Below, in pieces: positions 1 through 7,337 of a stretch of 7,337 nucleotides of DNA. The DNA comes from an uncultured Eubacteriales bacterium. Lineage in GTDB: Bacteria > Bacillota > Clostridia > Oscillospirales > Acutalibacteraceae. Location of the stretch: the NCBI GenBank assembly GCA_900317215.1, contig ONFW01000058.1, positions 1-7,337 of the forward strand. Direction: 5' to 3'. Under the pieces are notes generated by a model. That model saw only the letters and a program-made list of their open reading frames with translations, had not been told where the DNA came from and ran no database searches. The stretch's first letter is position 1; the number at the start of each line of letters is the position of its first letter. Both the position numbers and the translations under genes were made by a program.

Positions 1-38
1 ACAGCTCCGCAAAGCTGCAGCAGCTCCTTTTCAGCCAT
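1..38 (-). CDS. 5' end of an unidentified gene, cut by the window edge
   Basis: An ATG at 38-36 opens a frame reading MAEKELLQLCGAV before the window ends. It is preceded by GGTGAT (complement of 42-47) three bases upstream, the same tight GGTGA-type ribosome-binding site used by the two flavoprotein genes on this strand. A possible -10 box (TATAAT, 78-73) also lies upstream. Thirteen residues are too few to identify a family and I assign no function. The gene follows the FAD-dependent dehydrogenase by 107 nt, so it could belong to the same transcript or start from its own promoter. It is supported by start codon, ribosome-binding site and strand agreement only. Confidence 0.55.
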   Translation of the reverse strand, partial: MAEKELLQLCGA

Positions 39-145
39 ATAATCACCCGAAAATCATTTACTCTTTCATCATATTATAAATATGTTCTCCTGCCTGCCGA
101 CTATGCCGGTCAGGTGTCTCATTGACCCTCTGCAGGAGCCCTCTT
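39..145 (-). promoter_or_regulatory. Intergenic spacer with nested hairpin and possible promoter
   Basis: Read on the minus strand, the gap after the dehydrogenase stop contains an outer 6-bp stem (CTCCTG/CAGGAG, 138-133 with 92-87). Stacked on it is an inner bulged stem (CCTGACCG with CGGCAGG). No long T-run follows, so a terminator is doubtful. A TATAAT at 78-73 has a 4-of-6 -35 candidate (TCGGCA, 100-95) at 16-bp spacing, which overlaps the hairpin. This could be a promoter for the truncated gene at 38-1. What is seen is the stem and the -10 box; the promoter call is inference. Confidence 0.35.
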
Positions 146-1741
146 TCATATCATCGTGCTTTGAAGGATAATCTCCGCCGCCTTGATGCCGTCAACCGCT
201 GCGGAGGTTATTCCGCCTGCATAGCCTGCTCCTTCTCCACATGGGTATAGTCCTCTTGCCGCAGGAGACTGCATGATTTCGTTACGTATTATGCGCACCG
301 GCGACGAGCTTCGGCTCTCAACTGCCGTCAGAACGGCGTCTCCGTCCGCAAAGCCATTTAGCCGCTTGTCCATGAGGAGGATTCCCTCTCTTAACGAGTC
401 TGTTATAAATGGGGGAAGGCAGCCTTCAAGATCTGTCAGGGTATAGCCCCTTGTATAGCTCGGTATCACTGAGCCGAGTGATGATGACGCCTGCCGCTGC
501 AGCAGGTCGCAGACCCTCTGAACGGGAGCTTTATATCCGCCTCCGCCTAGAGCGTAGGCGTTTTCCTCCAGTCTTCTTTGCAGTCTCATTCCCGCAAGAA
601 CATCTGAGCTGCCGAAATCGTCAGTATTTATACCGACAAGCAGGGCAGAGTTTGCGTTTGTCCTGTCTCTTGCAAATTCACTCATACCGTTTGTGACGAG
701 CCGACCCTCCTCGCTTGCCGCTGCAACTACCGTTCCTCCCGGACACATACAGAAGGTATATAAGCCTCTTCCGTTCGGAAGATGCACCGCAAGCTTATAA
801 TCTGCAGCTCCAAGTGCGGGGTGCTTATACAGCTCTCCATACTGCGCTCTGCTTATATTCTCCTGAAGATGTTCTATTCTCACTCCTGCAGCAAAGGGCT
901 TCTGCTCCATCGGAATGCCCTTTGAAGCCAGCATTTCAAGGGTGTCTCTTGCGCTGTGACCCACTGCAAGAACGATATTGTCTGTTTCTATGACCGTACC
1001 GTCTGTGCCGCCGCAGGAGATCACTGCGCCGGAGACTCTGCCGCTTTTGATGAGTATATCGGTCAGCTTTGCTCCGAACAAATACTCTCCGCCAAGGGAT
1101 ACTATCGTTTTTCTGATATTTTTGACTACATTACGCAGCTTGTCAGTGCCGATATGCGGCTTTGCAAGATAGAGGATCTCTTCGGGAGCGCCGTGAGCTG
1201 TAAAATCAAGCAGCACCTGCCGTATCCTGCTGTCCTTTATTCCTGTGTTCAGCTTGCCGTCCGAAAAAGTACCCGCGCCGCCCTCGCCGAACTGTATGTT
1301 CGATGAGGTATTCAGAATCCCTGTCCTTCGGAAGCTTTCAACATCTGCTGCGCGCCTGTCTGCATCCTGTCCACGCTCAATGATGATCGGAGACTGACCT
1401 GCTCTTGCAAGGATCAGTGCCGCAAATAACCCGCACGGACCGCTTCCGATGATGACGGGTCGTTTTTCAAGCTTCCTGCACTGCGGAAGCACATAGTTAT
1501 ACTCATTTATAGCAGATGCGTTTCTGCATGCGGAGACTGCACGTTTTTCTCCCTGTATAAGTCTGATATCAGCAGAGGCAAGAAAATGGAGCTGTCCTTT
1601 TTTTCTTGCATCCACGCTTCTTCTGTAAAGAGTTATATATTGTATATTGTCGGGATCCGTCCTGAGCTTTTTTGCCGCCTCTTTTTTAAGAGTGCTCTCG
1701 TCATAGTCAAGTGGAAGTGAAATGTCATTAAGTCGTATCAT
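146..1741 (-). CDS. COG2509-type NAD(P)/FAD-dependent dehydrogenase
   Basis: A cytoplasmic flavoprotein of 531 residues, full length for the family I recognise (uncharacterised FAD-dependent dehydrogenases, COG2509). An N-terminal alpha/beta region of about 90 residues precedes the dinucleotide-binding fold: GSGPCG at about 99-104, then the ribose-binding glutamate in IIIERG near 122. The family-typical GEGGAGTFSDGKL follows at 152-164. The C-terminal FAD contact YPCGEGAGYAGGITSAA lies at about 499-515. The substrate is not known and I do not infer one. I chose the ATG at 1741 over the in-frame GTG at 1750 because GGTGAG (1750-1745) sits four bases upstream as a ribosome-binding site and contains that GTG. 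The gene starts 18 nt after the stop of the upstream flavoprotein, so the two are almost certainly co-transcribed. Family call is secure; physiological role is open. Confidence 0.88.
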   Translation of the reverse strand: MIRLNDISLPLDYDESTLKKEAAKKLRTDPDNIQYITLYRRSVDARKKGQLHFLASADIRLIQGEKRAVSACRNASAINEYNYVLPQCRKLEKRPVIIGSGPCGLFAALILARAGQSPIIIERGQDADRRAADVESFRRTGILNTSSNIQFGEGGAGTFSDGKLNTGIKDSRIRQVLLDFTAHGAPEEILYLAKPHIGTDKLRNVVKNIRKTIVSLGGEYLFGAKLTDILIKSGRVSGAVISCGGTDGTVIETDNIVLAVGHSARDTLEMLASKGIPMEQKPFAAGVRIEHLQENISRAQYGELYKHPALGAADYKLAVHLPNGRGLYTFCMCPGGTVVAAASEEGRLVTNGMSEFARDRTNANSALLVGINTDDFGSSDVLAGMRLQRRLEENAYALGGGGYKAPVQRVCDLLQRQASSSLGSVIPSYTRGYTLTDLEGCLPPFITDSLREGILLMDKRLNGFADGDAVLTAVESRSSSPVRIIRNEIMQSPAARGLYPCGEGAGYAGGITSAAVDGIKAAEIILQSTMI

Positions 1742-1759
1742 AAGTCTCACCGTCGTTCA

Positions 1760-3004
1760 TCATAAAAGCTTTCCTGCGAGCAGGCCGCTTCCTGCTGCAA
1801 AATGCAGATTGAAGCCGCCGCAGTCACCGTCAACATCAAGCAGCTCTCCGCAGATATATAGATTCTTTATTCTTCTTGCTCTCAGTGTGCTCGGCTCGAT
1901 CTCGTCCGAGCCGATTCCGCCGGCGCAAACCTGCGCCGATGCAAGACCGCCCGAATCTACAGGGGTAAACAAGGCTCCCTTAGCAGATCCGGCAAGCTTT
2001 TTTATATCGGTCTGTTTAAGGGCTGAGCAGGGCTTTTCCGAAAGCCCGCATCGTTTTGCAAGCTCTGCTGAAAGAAGCTTGTTTAATGCTCCGTTCAAAA
2101 GCAGAGATGCGTGTCCTGTGCCGAGAAGCTTTTTTCTTTCCTCAAGAAAGGAGCATACCTCTGAGAATGTGAAGTCCCTCATCAGATCTGCGGAAAGCCT
2201 GACGCTGCCGCATCTTCTGCCGTCTATCGTGCAGAACGAAAGAAACTCGCTTATGTCTCTCGATAATTCAAATACGCATATTCCCGAAAGACCGTTTTCG
2301 GTAAACTGTATCTCTCCGTTTCGTTCCTTTGTTTTCTTGCCGTCCGAAATAAGTGTCACACTGCCTCTTGCGCGCACTCCCTTGAGCGCCCTGCAGCTCT
2401 CTTTTGTCACTACAGGACACAGCGCAGGGAACAGGGGACTGTGCTTTATTCCGAGACCGCCAAGCAGGGAATATCCGCTGCTGTCAGCTCCGAGGTAAGG
2501 AGCGGCAGACGAGCCCGTTGCAAAAATAAGATATTCGCAGCGCACCTCGGAGTTGTCAGAGCTTATGACAAAGCTGCCGTTTTCTCTCCTGATCTTTTTG
2601 ATATCAAAGCCCGGGAGCAATCCGGCGCCTTGTCTGCGGCATTCATCGGTGAGAGCGTCCAGAACCGCAGCCGCCTGATTGCTGTACGGGTAGAGCCGTC
2701 CTTCTTCATCGCTCCTGAGAATTACGCCGAGCCTTCTCATAAAGCCGCGCATCGCTTCACCGGGAAATTCCGAAAGGACAGAGCGTATCAGAGAATTATC
2801 ACCATGATAATGACTCTCTGAGATATTCGTATTAGATATATTACATCTGCCGTTGCCTGATGCAAGCAGCTTTCTGCCTACCCTTGACTGCTTCTCGAGA
2901 ACGAGAGTGCTTCCCTTGCCGAGAGTATGTGAGCAGCTTATCGCCGCACACAGTCCCGAAGGCCCTCCTCCGACAACGGCGGCTCTTGTGACTTTCCTAT
3001 CCAT
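1760..3004 (-). CDS. BaiN/HI0933-like NAD(P)/FAD-dependent oxidoreductase
   Basis: A 414-residue flavoprotein of the HI0933/YhiN (aminoacetone oxidase-like, BaiN-like) family, typical length. Visible signatures: the FAD dinucleotide motif VVGGGPSG at about 10-17, the ribose-binding acid in LEKQ near 37, and the family hallmark GRKLLASGNGRCNISN at 43-58. A central ATGSSAAPYLG strand and the C-terminal CGELLDVDGDCGGFNLHFA, which closes over FAD at about 385-403, complete the set. Some relatives act in bile-acid dehydroxylation (BaiN), but most, including this one, cannot be assigned a substrate from sequence. The ATG at 3004 is preferred over GTG 3013 because GGTGAT (3014-3009) lies four bases upstream as the ribosome-binding site and overlaps that GTG. 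It leads the operon with the COG2509 gene 18 nt downstream. Confidence 0.87.
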   Translation of the reverse strand: MDRKVTRAAVVGGGPSGLCAAISCSHTLGKGSTLVLEKQSRVGRKLLASGNGRCNISNTNISESHYHGDNSLIRSVLSEFPGEAMRGFMRRLGVILRSDEEGRLYPYSNQAAAVLDALTDECRRQGAGLLPGFDIKKIRRENGSFVISSDNSEVRCEYLIFATGSSAAPYLGADSSGYSLLGGLGIKHSPLFPALCPVVTKESCRALKGVRARGSVTLISDGKKTKERNGEIQFTENGLSGICVFELSRDISEFLSFCTIDGRRCGSVRLSADLMRDFTFSEVCSFLEERKKLLGTGHASLLLNGALNKLLSAELAKRCGLSEKPCSALKQTDIKKLAGSAKGALFTPVDSGGLASAQVCAGGIGSDEIEPSTLRARRIKNLYICGELLDVDGDCGGFNLHFAAGSGLLAGKLL

Positions 3005-3013
3005 TATTATCAC

Positions 3014-3060
3014 CGCTTTTGATTTATAGATATATCATATCATAAAATCCGGCAAACAGC
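3014..3060 (-). promoter_or_regulatory. Weak candidate promoter for the flavoprotein operon
   Basis: The AT-rich stretch just upstream of the operon start contains overlapping -10-like hexamers on the minus strand (TATGAT, TATATC at 3034-3029, TATAAA at 3028-3023). A partial -35 (TTGCCG, 3055-3050) is spaced 15 or 21 bp from the latter two. None is a clean match at 17 bp, so position and strength are uncertain. The location before the first gene of the operon is the main support. Confidence 0.3.
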
Positions 3061-3234
3061 AATATCGACCCTTGTGCTGGGGTAACACTTTTCTGACGAA
3101 AAAAGGGGTCCCCAGCCTCATCTGCCGGCTCGATCGCTGTGTTCAGACCGATCGGTTTTCTTTGCGGTATTCATTTTGACGTGCTGAAGCAGAATCAATG
3201 CAGGATACATAGTGAAGAATAGCTCGCAAATCGG
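3061..3234. other. Intergenic region with a small palindrome-rich block
   Basis: No convincing gene is present. The stretch holds an interrupted inverted repeat (GCTGGGG 3076-3082 with CCCCAGC 3110-3116) enclosing a possible TTTTC/GAAAA inner stem and the near-palindrome GGGGTCCCC (3105-3113). A separate CCGATCGG palindrome follows near 3150. The open frame on the minus strand at 3333-3118 runs through the terminator and has no ribosome-binding site, so I do not call it. The structures may belong to the operon leader or be remnants. Confidence 0.3.
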
Positions 3235-3236
3235 AT

Positions 3237-3275
3237 AAAATACAGCCTCGCAGACCGTTAGGCCTGTGAGGCTGT
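3237..3275 (-). terminator. Rho-independent terminator of the LRR-protein gene
   Basis: On the minus strand a 15-bp stem (arms 3275-3261 and 3256-3242, one A-C mismatch and one G-U pair) closes a TAAC loop and is followed by ATTTTAT. It lies 60 nt after the stop codon of the LRR remnant at 3335. The T-run is short, but only this strand has one; on the plus strand the stem is followed by GATGAAAGG, so termination should be one-directional. Confidence 0.72.
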
Positions 3276-3334
3276 GATGAAAGGTTATTGTGTTTGAATA
3301 CGTCCGGTACGGTAACGAACCGCCGATAATCATA

Positions 3335-4190
3335 TTATTTTTTAACAGTAAGAGTGAGTACCTTGCTGACGATCTTACCGTTGCTGTCCTTTGCCTTGAC
3401 CTTGATGTCGTACTTTACTGCTGCGGCGGGCTTGAACATAACTATATTGCTGCTCTTGAAATCACGGAGCCTTTTATATGTCTTAGTTGATGCCTTCTTG
3501 TAGTATACCGAATATGTATGTAACACTGTCGGGAATGGTGATGCTATTCAGACCTTCGCAGAAGAAAAATGCTCCACCGCTTATTTTTGTAACGCTGTCA
3601 GGAATAATGACATTTTTCGATTCTCCCAAGTAGTCATAAAGAGTATTCCCGACGACAACAAATCCATTTTTATCTGCGAGTCCTTTACAGCCCTTAAAAA
3701 CGCATGATCCTATATGTGTTACACTGTTCGGAATAGTAACGCTTTTAAGTCCGGTGCATCGCTCAAAAGCGCCGCCCTGCTGAATATAATTTCCATCTAT
3801 TGTTTTGACGCTGTCAGGAATGTTTACGCTTGTTAGGCCGGTGCATCCGTAAAACGCTGAATAACCTATCCGTGTTACTCCGTTCGGTATTTTCACAGCT
3901 TTCAGGCTTATGCAGTTTACAAATGCATCATTTCCTATTTCGGTGACTGGTTTTCCGTTAATTTTTTTTGGAATAACAACATTGCGCTCATTTCCTATAA
4001 AGGCAGAAATGGTTATACCGCCGTCATCGTTTTCTTCATACCTGAAACTGCTCACAGGAGTTACTGCTTCAACAGCATAAACAGGCAGACTTGCAGAGAT
4101 GAGAGGAGCTGCCTCGCATATTCCCGCGCCCGTGAGCATAATAGCCGACAGGGAGAGCGCACACAGCTTTTTAAGCATTTTGGTTTTCAT
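3335..4190 (-). pseudogene. Frameshifted secreted leucine-rich-repeat (LRR_5/BspA-like) surface protein
   Basis: The first frame (4190-3483, 235 residues) starts MKTKMLKKLCALSLSAIML, a clear signal peptide, then a lead-in strand (FRYEENDDGGITISAFIGNE). LRR_5 repeats with the IPxSVTxIGxxAFxxC pattern follow. Five are complete and the sixth stops at IPDSVTYI, after which the frame runs into a stop at 3483. In the +1 frame, from about 3520 to 3335, the sequence reads TYSVYYKKAS...KYDIKVKAKDSNGKI...LTLTVKK. From memory this is the second half of an Ig-like tail common on Ruminococcus LRR proteins; its first half is missing. The gene therefore looks like an internal deletion that also broke the frame. 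ATG 4190 is chosen because a weak AGAGTG site (4205-4200) lies nine bases upstream; ATG 4196 and GTG 4202 are alternatives. A shortened secreted LRR protein may still be made. Relatives act in surface interactions, but the ligand here is unknown. Confidence 0.8.
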
Positions 4191-4231
4191 AAGCATTAAC
4201 ACTCTTTTGTTGATTTTTAAATATTATATAC

Positions 4232-4260
4232 ATTATATACTAACAAAATAAAAACATCAA
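4232..4260 (-). promoter_or_regulatory. Sigma-A promoter of the LRR-protein gene
   Basis: On the minus strand TTGATG (4260-4255) is followed after exactly 17 bp by TATAAT (4237-4232), giving a predicted start near 4225 and a leader of about 35 nt. A second TATAAT occurs at 4228-4223 but lacks a -35 at proper spacing. This is close to consensus, so the broken gene is probably still transcribed. Confidence 0.8.
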
Positions 4261-4512
4261 TAGTGCCGAATGTGCATTTGAGTAAAAACAGGCGGAAAAA
4301 TATGAACAAATTGTAACACAAGAAAATTGTAATAACTTTGTAACTAAATTAAATGGTTTATTGCACAATAAAAGCTGAGGCTAAATGTCTGAAATGCACA
4401 AGCGAACGGGTAGTAATTCTTATCAAGAAAATTAAAGGGTGTGCATATCTGGCAGAATAAACAAAAATGCGACGCTTGTTAGGATTAAAAAAACAATTCC
4501 GTTATTTTCGTC
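4261..4512. promoter_or_regulatory. Divergent intergenic region with repeated short motifs
   Basis: AT-rich spacer between two divergent secreted-protein genes. It contains three direct TTGTAA copies (4311, 4327, 4338) and four copies of TGTGCA or its complement (4271, 4362, 4395, 4440). Two of the latter extend to a 9-bp inverted pair (4271-4279 and 4392-4400). No gene is convincing here. The clustering suggests binding sites for a regulator acting on one or both promoters, but no known consensus such as a clear cre site was recognised. Confidence 0.35.
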
Positions 4513-4527
4513 TTGATTTTTTTAATC
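4483..4527. repeat. 11-bp inverted repeat overlapping the adhesin -35 box
   Basis: GATTAAAAAAA (4483-4493) and its exact complement TTTTTTTAATC (4517-4527) are separated by 23 bases. The right arm covers the end of the -35 hexamer and the first part of the spacer of the plus-strand promoter. It could be an operator, or simply an A-tract UP-type element paired with the T-rich spacer. As RNA it would be transcribed only if an upstream promoter exists. Confidence 0.45.
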
Positions 4528-4541
4528 ATTTGTTATATAAT
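4513..4541 (+). promoter_or_regulatory. Sigma-A promoter of the surface adhesin gene
   Basis: TTGATT (4513-4518), a 17-bp spacer, and a perfect TATAAT (4536-4541). Predicted transcription start is near A4548, giving a 5' leader of about 57 nt before the ATG at 4605. The T-rich spacer and A-tract just upstream are typical of strong Firmicute promoters. Confidence 0.85.
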
Positions 4542-4550
4542 CGTATCAGA

Positions 4551-4574
4551 TAAAGTCTCAGAAGAGGGACTTTA
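4551..4574 (+). promoter_or_regulatory. 5'-terminal mRNA hairpin in the adhesin leader
   Basis: TAAAGTCTC (4551-4559) pairs with GGGACTTTA (4566-4574) to give a 9-bp stem with one G-U pair and an AGAAGA loop. It begins about three bases after the predicted transcription start and ends 14 bases before the AGGAGG at 4589-4594. Hairpins at this place often protect mRNA from 5'-end-dependent decay; that role is inference. It lacks a following T-run, so it is not a terminator. Confidence 0.55.
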
Positions 4575-4604
4575 TGAATTTTTTAGTTAGGAGGAAATTT
4601 TCAC

Positions 4605-7193
<2,589 letters not shown>

Positions 7194-7220
7194 TCCTTAA
7201 CGACTGATCTTTAAAAGAAT

Positions 7221-7255
7221 AAAGACCCTTGCAGGTAAGCCTGCAGGGGTCTTTT
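7221..7255 (+). terminator. Rho-independent terminator of the adhesin gene
   Basis: A 15-bp stem (7221-7235 with 7240-7254, one G-U pair) with a TAAG loop, the right arm running into TCTTTT. It begins 27 nt after the TAA stop. The left arm starts with AAA, so the complement also ends in a T-run and could stop transcription from the other side. Confidence 0.9.
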
Positions 7256-7257
7256 CT

Positions 7258-7337
7258 GTGTGTCGGGCATGACACTAATCTAACGGGTGAAAGTCCCGTC
7301 ACGGGTAGTTACCGCCAAGTGTAGTGAACCGCAAGCT
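7258..7337 (+). ncRNA. 5' end of a group II intron (mobile ribozyme), cut by window edge
   Basis: From GTGTG (7258-7262), which matches the GUGYG start of group II introns, the sequence forms a 5-bp hairpin (GTGTC 7260-7264 with GACAC 7271-7275). It then reads AACGGGTGAAAGTCCCGTCACGGG, including a stem ACGGG 7283-7287 with CCCGT 7295-7299. The CGGGTGAAAGTCCCG segment and the following GTAGTGAACCGCAAGCT are of the kind found in domain I of bacterial group II introns. The start lies three bases after the terminator, as expected for class C introns, which insert behind terminator hairpins. The maturase/reverse transcriptase and the catalytic domain V would lie beyond the window. The class is inference. 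Confidence 0.72.

Noticed and set aside
87..138. Hairpin as terminator after the COG2509 gene
   Set aside because: The stem is bulged and no T-run follows on the minus strand; read-through into the next gene is just as likely.
1722..2498. Long plus-strand frame opposite the flavoprotein gene
   Set aside because: It is antisense to a well-supported enzyme, lacks a ribosome-binding site and has no recognisable domain.
3118..3333. 71-residue minus-strand open frame between the flavoprotein operon and the LRR remnant
   Set aside because: It runs straight through the terminator hairpin, has no ribosome-binding site and resembles no known family.
4385..4435. Possible 16-residue leader peptide (MSEMHKRTGSNSYQEN) behind a GAGG
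   Set aside because: Too short, weak ribosome-binding site, and no promoter at proper distance; it would also end well before the adhesin promoter.
4465..4482. AATGCGACGCTTGTT as a catabolite (cre) site
   Set aside because: It misses several fixed positions of the cre consensus, so carbon-catabolite control cannot be claimed from it.

Overview
The window looks like chromosome from a Gram-positive gut or rumen Firmicute, most likely Ruminococcus or a close Oscillospiraceae relative. The signs are a cell-surface protein with starch-binding-type modules and a TGD/membrane/RKK C-terminal anchor, a BspA-like leucine-rich-repeat protein ending in an Ig-like tail of the kind I recall from Ruminococcus surface proteins, AGGAGG and GGTGAT ribosome-binding sites, and TTGANN-17-TATAAT promoters. 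The genus is inferred from protein style, not from a search.

Layout. Positions 1-3004 carry a minus-strand gene row. It runs from a BaiN/HI0933-like flavoprotein (3004-1760), 18 nt on to a COG2509-type FAD-dependent dehydrogenase (1741-146), and after a 107-nt gap to the first 13 codons of an unidentified gene (38-1, cut by the window edge). Positions 3014-3334 are intergenic and hold a strong hairpin terminator (3242-3275) for the gene to the right. Positions 3335-4190 (minus) are a broken surface-protein gene: signal peptide, about five and a half LRR_5 repeats, then a +1 change of frame into the second half of an Ig-like domain. Promoter, signal peptide and terminator are intact, so this looks like a fairly recent internal deletion. 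Positions 4203-4604 are a divergent promoter region with two near-consensus sigma-A promoters, an 11-bp inverted repeat at one -35 box, a hairpin at the predicted 5' end of the plus-strand mRNA, and repeated short motifs.

Positions 4605-7193 (plus) encode the main object, an 862-residue modular surface protein. It has a signal peptide, three related 95-100-residue modules that share a WDxSWGxYExxYDRTxNSQTNC signature, two nearly gapless copies of a CBM26-like module, Glu-Pro linkers, a VKTGD motif, a membrane segment and an RKK tail. No catalytic domain is visible. It is best read as a multivalent glycan (probably starch) adhesin of the general type seen in Ruminococcus bromii amylosomes. A 15-bp terminator follows (7221-7255), and immediately after it begins what looks like the 5' end of a group II intron (about 7258 to the window end). 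That placement is the one favoured by terminator-targeting group IIC introns.

How the parts relate: the two flavoproteins form a cytoplasmic redox operon with no evident link to the surface genes. The LRR remnant and the adhesin are divergently transcribed secreted-protein genes sharing one intergenic region. The most interesting points are the unusual module set of the adhesin, its repeat-built linkers with a constant eight-repeat block, the leader structures in front of it, the decayed LRR gene, and the intron at the terminator.
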